A DNA stretch of 64,000 nucleotides from assembly GCF_000001735.4 (NCBI RefSeq), contig NC_003070.9:4588001-4652000 (forward strand). The letters run 5' to 3'. Each line of letters begins with the position of its first letter. Within the stretch, counting starts at the first letter, position 1. The translations under genes were made by a program, and so were the position numbers. Of the stretch, positions 1 to 13,638 are shown one piece after another. The notes under the pieces are model-generated. The model had not been told where the DNA came from. It saw nothing but the letters and a program-made list of their open reading frames with translations, and did no database searches. Source of the stretch: Arabidopsis thaliana. Its lineage: Eukaryota > Streptophyta > Magnoliopsida > Brassicales > Brassicaceae.

Positions 1-1217
<1,217 letters not shown>

Positions 1218-2362
1218 TTATGCATAACCCGCCATACCAATATTGGAACTAGAGCGGTTGGCTTTGTGAGCAGGCGGCGAAGAGACGGACTTGGTAAAAT
1301 ACATGTAGTAGTAGACATTAAGAACCATAGTAGCAACTATAAAGACTGCACCTGCAATGAAAATTCCTTTACGCAATGATGCACACGAAAAGGTTTGCGA
1401 ACTTAAGTACTTTGTGTGGTATGCGTTCTTGGTCGCTCCTGCTATTACACAAGCTTCTGCTACCAGAAATGTCATCCTGAAATTGTCAAATTTGAATATC
1501 AAAATATTGGTTGAGAAATCAAACTACTAATCCATTGATATGTTCAAAGCTTCAAAAACAGAAATCAATCTAAAGCTCTTTCAATATATATCACTCTCAA
1601 GATGAAGCTAAACTTGAAGATATATACATTGCTTTAGAGATGTTTAAGATAAAGGGACTCACCACGAAGAGATGAAATAGATAATAGACCAAGCACGGTC
1701 ACTTCCAGGGGCTAAGGGTCTTCCAAAACACATGCATTTGGTAACACTCATAAGCAATGATTCACTAGAGAGGAGGAAAAGGAAAGCTCCAACTCCATAA
1801 CCAGTGGCTACATCAGAGTCATAAACGCAGAACGTTGTGTTTGTTATTGGGTCTTGAATAGATTTCCCCTGCCACAAAAACAGAGAAATAATGACCTTAA
1901 AGAAGTGTCACAACAGATTATAACTCAATGTCTCAATCTATAACTAAGCTAAGTCACTTAAATGTTTCTCTAGTCTTCAGCTACAAAAACATGAACATAG
2001 CTCTGAAAAATTTGTTCTTTAGTTTCAAGATTTCCCCCAATTTACTGACTCTTGAAGAATCTTGAATTCAAATTAGAGGCACCAAATAACATGTTCGCTG
2101 AAAATTGCAAGTAATTACGAAACAAATCCAGAAATAGAAAGATTCAACAGAATCATACTATTGACTATTATAACCTAAGAATTCGAACTAGAGTTCATTA
2201 AAGAACAAAAACCCTAAATGAGAAAAAAAAAGTGGGACAGAGAGAGAAGAGTGAATTTACGATGCTGCGGCGGCGCTCGGCGGCGATGGAGAAGCCGAAG
2301 GCTACTAAACTAAGAGCGACGACGAGGATGAAAACCAGAGTGGAGGCCTTCCCTTCTCCCAT
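1218..2362 (-). CDS. DUF1218 family four-helix membrane protein
   Basis: Exons 2261..2362, 1663..1868 and 1218..1476 give a 188-residue protein. Residues about 7-28 form a hydrophobic segment that may act as a signal anchor. Further hydrophobic segments follow at about 55-70 (GVGAFLFLLSSESLLM), 90-110 (WSIIYFISSWMTFLVAEACV) and 137-158 (GIFIAGAVFIVATMVLNVYY), giving a tetraspan layout. Several cysteines (FCVYD, TKCMCFG, TFSC) fit the conserved cysteines of DUF1218. Members of this family with known roles (VCC, MWL/DEAL proteins) act in leaf patterning or wall lignin. A role for this one cannot be read from sequence. Probably At1g13380 by position. The start follows a clean leader with no upstream ATG close by. 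Confidence 0.9.
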
Positions 2363-4828
2363 TATCTCCGGCGAAAGAGAAATAGAGAGTTTTTGCAGAG
2401 ACGACAGAAGTGAGGAGTGAGAGAGCTGGAAAACGAGTTAAAGTGAAAAAACACACACGAGCAGTGAGTGTCGTTAAAATAAAGAACACGCTAGACATAG
2501 CGCGTGCTTGTCACGTTAGAATAATGATTTGAAGAAAAGATTCACGCGGAGTGTGAGGCGCGTGGGGAAAGCTTTTTGAATTTTGTGTTTCCTTTTTCGA
2601 AAAAGTTAATAAAGGGTAAGAGTGTAAAGGCCATTTTATAAAGATATGGGCTTGATGGGCTAAAGAGCCCAAATATATCCCTTTTTAAGTTAAGGCCGCC
2701 TAATAGGTTTGACTTTTACGAGAGTCAATTTAAGAGGGATTTTAAGAATAATCAAATTGTTTCTTATTGCAAAAATTGTGATTGATACTTTGATACAATC
2801 TTAGCGTAGTACAATCTTTTGTCTTACTTCAGGTGAAAGTTACATGTCATGTTAATTTTGATTTGAGATTTATCTCTTTGTTTGTTGTCGTCACTAATTT
2901 AGATAAATTGATACTTGAAATTCAGCAAATTAATTTTAAATTAAAAAAGCTTGCGAGATTTCCGGCCACAAAGTTTGACGAATCTTTTGGTTTGATTGAC
3001 ACATTAAAAGCGAAACAAAATAAATTTATTTATATTTATATAATTTACAAGCTGTAAGCAAAAGGAATCGAAATTAAATAGATCAGGAGACAAAGAAATA
3101 ATGAGTTGTCCTCATGTCACTTGGCTGGTCCGTACCCTAACCACATCCATGTATGTACATTTTCTTATAACGCTTAGTTTATTGGTTTATGTACATTTGT
3201 TTAGTTTCTTTTGATATAATCGTAATATATTTGAAGCAAGTTATATGACCAAACGAGACATAGTTTTTTATTTATAATGACGACAATCTACTTTTCCACC
3301 GGGGACGGTTGTTTGCCATGTCTTATGTTGTTCTGTTCTTTCCATATCGAGTAAATATTATTTTGAAAAACATACCTTAGGATAAAAACTTTAGTGTGGT
3401 CATGAACTTTATTTGTGATCAGCTTTTTAACCCCCGTAATGTTTGCTAATTTGTATTCAGTTAAATTGTCCACAATTATTAATGCAAATCTTTAAACTCT
3501 TGAACAATTATGGTTACTTTGTCTACATATTATATTCCATTAAGAAAACTATAGACACATTAATCAAGTATAAAATATTGTTGATACTTGTATTTTGTTA
3601 AATTATCTGAAATATTTTGGTATATTACAAATACAAATCATCTTTTGAATAAAATATGATCTTTAAAATTTAGTCGAATCATTTACTTATCATATGTATT
3701 TTTTTTATTTTAGACGAACGAATTTCGTAACTAAATAACTTTTCCTTTTATGATATTAGTTCTTTAAGTTTACGTAACATCATAAATGGTAAAAAATAGT
3801 AAAACCACGGTATCAGGTTTTTTTTTTTTGACATCAAGGATATATTTCATTAAGTTGCAAGTAAGAGACTCTACTACTCTACGAGAAGCTATATAAACTA
3901 TTGAACTTATATGTGAGTAAAAAGATACATGAATCAAAATTTTGGTTTAATTACTGTCTTATGATTCCTTGTGTTTATTCTTTTTGCCTTGTAACCATAT
4001 GTATAGGTTTTCAGTATTTTGATTGCAACTTAAACTGTTTTCATATATATGCAATAGTAACAATTTAGCAAAAGGAAATGAATCGATATATTTCTTGCGA
4101 ACCACAACATCTGGTCAAAGAGACGGAAGCGAAAATAGTATAACTAGAGATGGTTGTTTCACTCCAGAAATAAGTCACTCGAACTGTAGAAAAGCTAACC
4201 GATGATCAATCGCCATCTACCTTGAGAAACATTGCCACTAAAAAACAACAAGATTTCGAGCCACCTATCTTGAGAAACATGGCCACACAAGAATAACAAG
4301 ATTTCACGGTATCACGTATACTGAAACATATGAACTTGAAATATGAAAGTATACACAAATCATCACACAAAAAGTGACAGTAAAATTCATCACTAATGTT
4401 AGCCACGATATAAGAACTAATAAGACTCCAAAACTGATCAACTCCTTTGAAATTTACATCTGTTCAAAAAGAGGCAATGATATATACAAAAATAAAGGCA
4501 GAGAAATGATATCTTTACATTTCAAAACTCTTTCGAGCCTTTCCTTTTGTTACAATAAGGAAGATTACACTACGCTCTTATTTCCCACTAAAGATACCAA
4601 ATTAACCACTCTCTCTCCCCCCTTTTTAATTACAAAATTTTAGAAAATGGACACCCAAAACCAAAACCCTAAATTTATAACAATCCCATTTATAAATCCC
4701 CCCACTTTTTTTCAACATATTTACACATTTTCACCAACAAAACCCTCCCACATAATCAATACCTAAACCTTTCTTAGTTGTTCTTTTAATACTCTCTCTG
4801 TTATATATATATGCATATTGGACTACTC
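2363..4828. other. Gene-poor intergenic region
   Basis: About 150 bases at the left end are the promoter and leader of the DUF1218 gene. The remainder is AT-rich, with many stops in all frames. A run of T at 3821-3833 is followed by a sequence reading like the reverse of a polyadenylated 3' end, but no element body can be recognised. The right end (about 4200-4828) is 3' flank of the next minus-strand gene. Confidence 0.6.
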
Positions 4829-5549
4829 TTATGCAAGAGTCGAAATGCTCCTGTTGCTGCTGCGTCTGTCACAATCAAACCCCACAACACGAACCACAGG
4901 ATTGTTCCCGAAACTCGTCGCCGCCATAACACAACTACCGTTCCTTGGAGAAGACGGTGGCTGCGGTTTGGTTGCTCGTGGAGTCGATGGACTCGGAGAA
5001 GCCACCATGAGAAGCTCTTCTCGAAAAAGCGAATCTTTTGTTAATGGGTTAGAAACTCTACTTGGAGGTGACCCTGTAAAGAACAGAGGTGGCGTCATCA
5101 CCGTCCTCGTCTGATCTTGCTCACCACCACCACCACCACCCTGTAAAAATCATCACATAACAAATAAAAATCTAAACTTTAGATATCAATTCAATCAAAC
5201 AATCATCAACAAGCAAAAGGGTTGTTATTGAATCATATATATACCTTTGTGAGGATGAAATCCAAAATCTCACTTCCTGAATTCGATTCACATAATTCCA
5301 TCTGATGACTACAAAATCAAAAACCAATAAATCTGATTGCTTCAAGTGATTTGCCTCAAAAAAGTTTTGAACTTTATTACAAAAAGTATCTTACTTGAGT
5401 TGCCAACGGAGAGATCGAGAAGAGTGGTGATTAAGAGCACCAACACGACGAGGTTTAGGACAAATCACGGCGTCTCTCCGATCAGAAACGGCGGCGTTTC
5501 TCCTCATCTCTTCAAAAGCGTTTTGTTGGATTCCACAGCTGTTCATCAT
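4829..5549 (-). CDS. Small plant-specific protein of unknown function
   Basis: Coding exons 5395..5549, 5245..5308 and 4829..5140 give about 176 residues beginning MMNSCGIQQN. No known domain. The N-terminal part is basic with a KPRRVG motif; exon 3 opens with six glycines. A Pro/Ser-rich block then reads MTPPLFFTGSPPSRVSNPL, and the C terminus reads RRSSNRSISTLA. I recall At1g68490 as a paralogue, making this At1g13390; the 'translocase subunit SecA' label sometimes attached to these genes has no support in the sequence. An in-frame ATG at 5579 would add 10 residues, but a good acceptor (GAAGCAG) ends at 5559, between that ATG and the chosen one, and a donor is visible at 6110, so a 5' leader intron favours the start at 5549. 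Confidence 0.8.
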
Positions 5550-6260
5550 CTTTGGTTGCTGCTTCAAAGAATCAATCAAACCACAAAGAAAAAGTGAATT
5601 ACGAGATTGAAGAAGAAGATGGCAAAAAATGATATATAAATATATAAAAAAAAAGATAAGAGAAGAGAGAAGAGGTGGTCAAATGGTAACGTGTTTCTTA
5701 TGGAGATCTGGTCATAAGAGAATATTATATTATTTTAAGGTTGATTATTTATTAATTAAGACAGAAAAATAACAATGGTAAGGAATTAGCCCACTTGACA
5801 AAAATTACTTTTAAATATTTTTTTAATACGTAATGTTTCCCATTATAGTGAATGATGTCAAGATCATAGTGGAGACAGATTTTTTTCTTCTTTTTCAAGA
5901 ATAAGTAAACTCTAACCAAAAAAAGATTATGAGAAAAAGTCTTAATTAAAACAGTGACAAGATGATTAAGAATAACACAAAAGGATCAAGAATTCGTAGA
6001 AAAATTGTTTCAGATCAAAATACTAATAAAAATCAAAAACACAAACCAAGAAGGATCTTGAGAGATTGTTGAGATCTAGATCCGAGATTCAAAAGAATTG
6101 AGAGAGATACCTGAAGGTGAAAGAAAGAGCAGAGATGGTTCTTGGCTTGTTTGTGCTCTACGTGAGCAGAAGAAACAGAAGAAGAAGAGAGATCTGAAAG
6201 AGAGAAGAAGAGTCTAAATGGCTTTTGAGGTTAAGGGAAAGAGAGAACCTGCAGACAACA
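5550..6260 (-). other. 5' leader with probable leader intron
   Basis: For the minus-strand gene at 4829-5549: a donor (CTTCAG|GTATCTC) at 6111/6110 and an acceptor ending at 5559 define a probable intron of about 550 bases. The leader exon would be about 6111-6250 and is purine-rich, with GAAGAAGAAG runs on the plus strand. Confidence 0.5.
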
Positions 6261-9200
6261 AATGCTATGGAATCAGTATTTATTTATTTGTTTTTCTTAA
6301 TATCTCTAACAAGGTATAATTGTTTGTGTTTAGAGCAAAACGCTTATTTTAGCTAAAAATATTTAATTCTCTGCTTATGAAATTTAATTTTAACAAATGT
6401 TTTATAAATTGTATTTTGATTTTATGGTGTTGGATACAGCTTTAAGTTTCAATGTTTAGATATTTGCCTTTTTTGGTACAAAGGAAGGCGGTGCCTAACC
6501 AGACTCTGTCCTCGTAAATATCTATCAATGGTTATTAATGTCACCGACGATATATATCAATATTTTAATTTTACATTGAGATCTCTTTTTACTTTTAATA
6601 CACTAATCACTAATCACCATTTGGAGAAATGAAAATGTAGATTTTAGATTTTATAATATTTGCTAATAGAATTGATATTTGTATGTACATTACTAATTAG
6701 AGAGATGGATTCTTCTTTTCAGTTTACTGCATGTTGACATTTGTCTATTGAAAATTTATGGCATATCTATGAATAGATTGAAAAAAAGTTAAAAAGCTTT
6801 ATAAACTGTTATTTTATTGCGTCATAATTATAAAGATTTTAAGAAAACAATATCTTGCTTTCAAATACATAAACAGTAGTTCTATGCTTATAAATAAAAT
6901 CAGAACTAATTAAATGTTAGATGTTACATTTACAGAAATATTACATTTTGAGGGAAATATTGATTGTAATTTCTTTCTAACTATACAAATTTCTTCTTTA
7001 TTTTTAATAAATTTTAATAAATATTATGAAAATTACTTAGTTGCAAATAAAAAAATAAGAAAATATAATGACCAAATTTGTTAGGAATATAGGAATTAAG
7101 GTGATGCGTAATAAAAAGATTAGAGAAATAACAATCACAATAGTTATTAAGTTTAAAAAAACAGCGGTAAGTGACAATTATTTTTTAAGTTTATAAATGA
7201 TGGTGATCGGTAGTAATTTAATCATGGAAAGTAACAATGGTAAGATTCAACGATGCGTAATAAGAAAATTTGAAAAATAAAAAAGATAATCTCTATTAGA
7301 TTTTATAAAATGACGGCGGTGTAAAATGATAAAATTACAAAAATATCAATTACAATATTTTGAAATGTATAGAAATAACGGCGGTAGGTATAAAAAGAAT
7401 ATGGAAATAATATTGACAATATTTATTATTTATAAGATGATGGTGTTGTGTAATATAAAATTTATGGAAATAACAATAACAATATTTGTTAAAAAATTAA
7501 AAAATATAACGGTATTCATTAGGGTTATAAAAATGACGGAGGTACGTTGTATATATAAAAGAAAAAAAATGACGGTGATGCAAACTGACAAAATTACGGA
7601 AATTAAAATTACAAGATTTTTAGGTTTTTTAAAAAATGGAGGTGTGTAGCGACATAATTAGAAAAATAACAATGACAATTGGTTTATAAAAATGACGGGA
7701 TACTAAAGAAAAAATAACAATGAGATATTTTGGGTCTATGTATATTATGGCGGTGTGAATGATTATATTAAGAAAATAAGAATGACGAGACATTTTAGGT
7801 TTCTAAAATTTACGAAGTTGCAAGATGACCTAGATTTTTTTAGGTTTATGTGAGTCGTCCTCTCTCACGCTACTATGTAAAGCGTAGCTCGTTTGAACTA
7901 GTTGATGAAAGTCTTTGCCTTTCAAGCCTTGTATCATGCCCTGTTTCAGCTCGCATTTTGATTTTTTCTTCGATTTAGTATGTAACATTTTGTTTAGTTT
8001 TGATAAGTGTTATTGATGGTTCCAATTCCCTCGGTGTGCTTTTGTTTTGTTGATCCTTCTGCTGCAGCATTGTGGTGCTATTAAGTACTTCAAGTCGAAT
8101 TTTAGGAGAAAAAGATGTTTGGACTTCGTTTGTTTGACCAATCTGATGTTTGGTCTTGGTTCAACTCCTCATGGTCAAGTTGAGTCAAATTCTGGTTCAA
8201 TCGTGGTTCTACACTTCTACTAGATATTAGCTATTGGACTAGTTAGCCATTGGGCCTATGGGCTCTGCAAAACATATTTATCAAAAAAGAATGGAAAGAA
8301 AAATCTACTTAGATTGACATTTTCCCGTACTACTTGAGCTGTGTGTATCCAAAGCTGAGGTTCTAGCAGTTTCGTTGTTCTTTTGGCAAGGCAATCAAGT
8401 TTTGATCTCAAAAATAGTATCCGCCCTTAAATATATATCTTGTAAATAAATAGAAGGTCTACAAGAGTAATCAAATAACCAGAATTTCACGGTGTATTAG
8501 AAGCGATAATTACGGATTGGGTTTGCATTTTGCAAAGCTTCTACAGTGCATGTTCCACGACAAAATGCAGTATTAATTTTGGTGATTGTTATTTTTTGGG
8601 TATTGTATATTAGTGAAGTATATTTCTGAGGGGACCAATGTAACAACTATCTTTAGCATCAGAGATCATAATGAGTAATGAGTAATGACTACTGCCTAGC
8701 TCATCTCTACATATTAGGGCTTCTCTTACATTTCTTTGTAACTTCTATTTGGCTTTGAAGGAGTGAGTATTAATTTATAGGCAAATTTCTTTCTTTGGTA
8801 TGAATGTGAGTTTAAATGTTACTTCTTTCTTTCCAAGAAAATTAGGTGGTCTCTTATAGAAAATACATTTTATAAGTTCGCATAACCTCAAGTACTCATG
8901 TTTAATAACTTCATTTAAAGAGATCATTTAGTCTATATTTCAAAATTTCAAATTACTTGAATATAATAACTAGTTTCCTTTATTTGATTGAGTAGTAGCA
9001 CGATACTGTGTATGTATATAAAAGAAAGACAAAACAACAAATTTAATCTGAAAGATTCGACGAAAATTAAAAGGACTTAAAATTGAAAATATTTATTTTT
9101 GGAACTGTGAGATTTTGATTGAAACTCGTACTGACTATACAGTTATTATATGTGAATTCGACAGTGACTTGAGAAAAGATAGGTTTTGGAATTTGATCTT

Positions 9201-9783
9201 TAGCCTAATATCAATTTCATTACATATTTTAGTGTTACTCATTTGTATATCCTATGTTTAGTCTTTATTTATTTTATTTTAGTTTTGTTGACAGCGATTC
9301 GTTATGTTATTATATTAGTGAGAACCTGTAACAAACTAAACTTTTGGTCCAAGTACTTACCGTCTGATCGTTCAAAGAAAAAAAAAACAGAAATGTTAAT
9401 TAAAAAGTAGAGATTAAAAGAAAATTAATAATAGAGTAAAAATGAAAAATCAATTGGATATAACATCACACAAAATTATTAACAATACATTTTCATATAT
9501 CGGACTTGTTATATACTTATATGTATATGTGAATATGACCATTATATACACAAAGGGATACCTTGACACATAAAGTCCCCTCAACCTATAGTCCTCTTGC
9601 ATAAAAGTCACAAAGCCCTCCACTTTGAGTTCCATGCTCAATGTTCTCATTTCTAAAGAGATAAAAAAGAGAGAGATAAACTGATTAAAAGAAATTTCAC
9701 AAAGCTCTCTTTAATTTATCCCTCCATCTTCACTCTCTCAACTCTTTATCCTTAGTTTCGTCTCTCCTGTCTTCTTGGTAACC
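6261..9783. other. Long AT-rich gene-free region upstream of NUB
   Basis: No gene model can be supported across 3.5 kb. It holds a decayed minisatellite (separate entry). From about 7830 to 8300 the base composition is less AT-rich, with a GGGCCTATGGGCTC palindrome-like site around 8255, but without any usable reading frame. The last 300 bases are the NUB promoter and leader, with pyrimidine-rich CT tracts. Confidence 0.6.
7080..7815. repeat. Degenerate minisatellite, unit about 55-70 bp
   Basis: A recurring pair of motifs, roughly ATGACGG(N)GGTG followed 25-35 bases later by AATAACAATNACAATATTT, occurs about ten times between 7150 and 7780 (cores near 7155, 7195, 7312, 7376, 7437, 7530, 7572, 7635, 7690, 7747). 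Spacing is irregular, about 55-70 bases, and copies differ by substitutions and small indels, so the array is old. The open frame 7326-7649 lies wholly inside it and is a by-product of the AT-rich unit. Confidence 0.65.
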
Positions 9784-10911
9784 ATGTATGTTCTCTCTCT
9801 CTCTCTCTCCTGTCCTCTCTTCATGTCTCTCTCATTATTTCTCTAACTAAATCTGATTCTAAAATTTTAAACTGTAATTTTTTTTGCAGGAGAGCTGATG
9901 AAAATAACACTTTAGATCTTAATAACTTACCTGATGATCCTTCTAGAGACATTTTCCCATTCTTTGAAGAAGGCTTCTCTTCATCTTCTTCTTCTGGTAC
10001 ACACTACTCTCCCTTTTCTTTTAATTATTTGAATAAAGTTTTGTAAATGATTAAATTAATCTCCCCACCTTCTGCTTTGGGTGATTGTTTGTAATAAATA
10101 TGATACTAGAGTCAACATCATAATAGTAAATTAAGGTTTGGAAACCAAAAAAGTTTTGATCTAATCATTAGACGTACATTTTTGTATTAATTTAGATAAA
10201 TCTAATTAAGCTATTAATCTTTATTATTGAGTAGGAGGGTTTAGAGAGAAGCAAACAAAAGATGGGAAAGAGTATGAATGTAGATTTTGTTCACTAAAGT
10301 TCTTCAAATCTCAAGCTCTCGGTGGCCACATGAACCGCCACCGTCAAGGCAAGATCCCATTATTCTCTATATTATGTATATACACTAATACACATATCTT
10401 ATTTTTTTTGGGGTTGGTGAAATAGAAAGAGAGACGGAGTCACTAAACAAAGCTCGTGAACTTGTTCTTCGCAACGATAGCTTTCCTCCTCATCAAGGAC
10501 CTCCATCGTTTAGGTACTTTTAGTTTCTATTTTCTTTAACAATGTTTTACTCATTTTACATTTGATATCTTACTATAAATATTGATGTAAATATATAGTT
10601 ATCATCAAGGAGATGTGCATATAGGAGACCTAACACAATTTAAACCAATGATGTACCCACCGAGACATTTCTCACTCCCCGGCTCTTCCTCCATCCTCCA
10701 GCTGCAACCACCATATCTTTATCCTCCGCTGTCTTCACCGTTTCCTCAACATAACACCAACATAGGCAACAACGGTACGCGTCACCAAACCCTAACCAAT
10801 AGCGTTTGCGGTGGTCGTGCACTACCTGACTCAAGTTACACCTTCATCGGTGCACCAGTGGCTAATGGTTCTAGAGTTGCTCCACATCTACCTCCACATC
10901 ATGGGCTATAA
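9784..10911 (+). CDS. NUB: Single C2H2 zinc-finger transcription factor NUBBIN
   Basis: Paralogue of JAGGED, a nuclear regulator of lateral organ growth (stamens, carpels). Exons 9784..9785, 9890..9996, 10235..10348, 10426..10513 and 10599..10911 give 207 residues. Residues 10-15 are DLNNLP, an EAR-type DLNxxP repression motif. One C2H2 finger lies at C52, C55, H68, H72 with the plant QALGGH signature at 63-68. The C-terminal half is Pro/Ser-rich. Two oddities: the start codon is split (AT in exon 1, G in exon 2), and the intron after the finger begins GC, not GT (CAAG|GCAAGA). Reading on through either intron hits stops quickly. Intron 1 holds a CT repeat. Position fits At1g13400. Confidence 0.93.
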
Positions 10912-13428
10912 TGATAATAAAAAATTGAAACAAATGTATTTCTCTTTTTTGGATTTTTCTTTTCAAATTTGGTTGTTTATTAAATGTTAGACTTTAATTT
11001 ATCCATCAAGTGTTTAAAATTTATCTATAGTTCAATCAAATAGAAAGCCCCGAGGGCGCCATATTCTAGGAGCCCAAACTATGTGATTGAATAAATCCTC
11101 CTCTATCTGTTGCGGGTCGAGGACTCCTTCTCCTTCCCCTTTTGGCGATATTGAAAGAGACATGACAAAGTAATTGAAAACGACAAAAAAGTGAAATGCA
11201 AATTGGAGAGGGAGTGTTTGGGGTTATGTAAGAAGATTGTATTTTGTATGAATCAAGGAGCAGCTTTTATCTATTTTTATTTTGTTTTTTTCTTATTATA
11301 TACCTTTTGTCTTGGAGCTGTTTTGTGAGACCACATAGTGTTTATAATCGTTCAATATATGTTTTTTGATTATTTTTTCCTGCGGTGAAAAAAAAGATAG
11401 AACTGGAGTGACTAGAGAGAGGAGAGATCAAGTTAGACCTGGACGTTCAGAAGTTGAGTTCTAACTAACTCGTCCACTTTTTGCTGTGGGGATTAATCTT
11501 TTTTTTTCTTTTGAAACAATTTTTTTCTATCGCATTATATTTGAATTTAATTAGTTTTGTTAGCCAATTCATTGTTAGATTATACGTAATGGTCTTGTGG
11601 AAAGAAATTGAATTTATTTTTATTTGGTTACTCTAGGGACTATATATAGTTCGTGTGAACAAGAAAGAAAAAACATTCAAATTACATTGCAAACCTAACA
11701 AAATCCAAAACCCAAACTAAAAAATCACTTTGTATCATGTAAACCAGTCAAAAGTAGTGATCAATAAGAGATAGAGAGAGAAGAGATATGTATGATATCA
11801 AGCTCAAGCATGTTTGTGTGATAAAAGGAGAAAAAAAGAGTCAAACATGAAAAGAAGAAACATATCATGGTTTTGTGAAAGAAGGCTAAACCCTAGAGTG
11901 TATTTACAGTCTTCCCAAGAGGCATATATATGTATATATAAAAATAAATAAATAATCAGAAAGCGAAGGGAGAGAGATTGAGTGGATCAATATAGATATG
12001 TGTATGAGAGAATAAGTTACGATTATTAAAAAGTTAAATTGGTCTGAGTCATAGACACAACTGTGGAAGGACTCATTGATGCAGTTAAGTTTCTTTTGTT
12101 TCAGTCTGTCGATTACAAACCCTATTCCCTTAAATCAGCTTTTACCATTTCATAGCTTTACTCCTCAATTTCAACTCTACCCTACTCCTATATATGTATA
12201 TAATAATATGAGTGTATTCACACATGTACCCATTCCTTTTACTTGTGAATATAGTGTGAACAAACTATAGAGGTAAAATAAGTAATAACTCTCTTTGTTC
12301 CTTCTGAGAAAAATTAACATGCATGTAAATGTAACAATGTGACAAGATGAATCTAATAAACATATGTAGTGATCATCAATCATTCACATCAACCTTGATA
12401 TATATATACATCAGTGTGTTGCATATAAACAACAAAAAAACAAAAATAAATGCATACTAGCTCCCTATGTAAGCACATACATAAAAATTAAAATCATTTA
12501 AGCAGTGACATAACATCACATGATATAGGTGTGCATCTATCTATATTCTAGAGCATACCAATTCAAGTAAATATCCCTGAATCTCATGAAAATAGCAAAA
12601 ATGGAAAACATGATACTTGTTTAAATAAGAGGGAAACGGGTAAGTACTAAGTAGGGGCTAAGAAAATTAGATGTGTTTCAAAAGGAAAGCAAAACTTTTA
12701 CTATTTATGCCAATAAAAAGAAAGTTAGGGTTCAATTACCGATTGCTATATTATTAGAATAGGCTGCATCTGCTGTTCCTAAACAATGACACCGCCCATC
12801 TCTATTACACACCTCTATAAGCATACATTTACTTAACTTTTTATAGATATGTATAGGGCTGTTTATTTTAGGTATGTTTTAAGTAATGCAATTTCAGAGT
12901 TCCCTAGGCTGGATAGTTTGGGTTTAGTATAAGATACGCGTAGTTTCGGTATACAAAAGTATTGGCTAATCTCTGAAAAAAACACAAAACTAAAAATTGG
13001 ATATGATTTGGACAGATTTAAAATTTTATGGAAAATTGAGTAAACACACATATCAATCATCAATCCATTGAAATCAACAAGTGATAATAAAAAAATTAAC
13101 TCTCTTTTTTCTCGTTAGTTAGAATCGAATGGTAAAAAAATACTACTACACAATTTCTAATTTTCCTACAGAAGGAGCAAATAATTACCTAACCTTCTAA
13201 GTAATTGAGAAGGTATTGACTTTGTCTTCAAAGCCTCCACTTTGGGAATCTGATTGTGAACTAAAGGCGCCAAATCGAAACAGTTTCATTGGGAGCTTTC
13301 ATCAAATTCTCTGGGGAAAGACTCAATCTTTTTGTATTTTCTCGTGACAAATCTGTTACGTTTGTTCCTGAATATCGAAAATTGCGAGAGTTTCTCTAGT
13401 TTCAGCTTCTAAGTCACCAAAGAGGCTA
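10912..13428. other. NUB 3' flank and promoter region of PPR gene
   Basis: The first 200 bases are NUB 3' untranslated sequence. The rest is AT-rich with no supported gene. Just before the PPR gene an in-frame stop at 13369-13371 closes the reading frame upstream. Open frames around 12076-12383 and 12863-13063 lack domain content or codon bias. Confidence 0.55.
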
Positions 13429-13638
13429 TTGGAAGAAAAGTTCATCTCTTTCTTGGAATCATGTAAAACCCAGAAACAGCTTCTTCAAATTCAATCTCAA
13501 ACCGTATGTCACGAGTTACTACAGAATGATTACGTCGCTCCGAGACTCGTCGCTGCTTGTTGCCGAATCACGAGAATTGATTACGCACGCCAAGTGTTCG
13601 ACAGAATCTCTCAACCAAATGTTTCTGTTTGGAATGCT

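Noticed and set aside
3815-3860. Poly-T run suggesting a reversed LINE or SINE tail
   Set aside because: No element body, target-site duplication or coding remnant could be seen next to it.
4811-5114. Plus-strand frames at 4811-5114
   Set aside because: They are antisense to the last exon of the minus-strand gene at 4829-5549, which has consistent splice sites.
7326-7649. 107-codon open frame
   Set aside because: It lies wholly within the decayed minisatellite and is rich in Ile/Lys/Asn, as expected from AT-rich repeats.
9784-9846. Unspliced NUB start giving a Ser/Leu peptide
   Set aside because: It stops after 20 codons; the spliced AT|G start yields the recognised protein.
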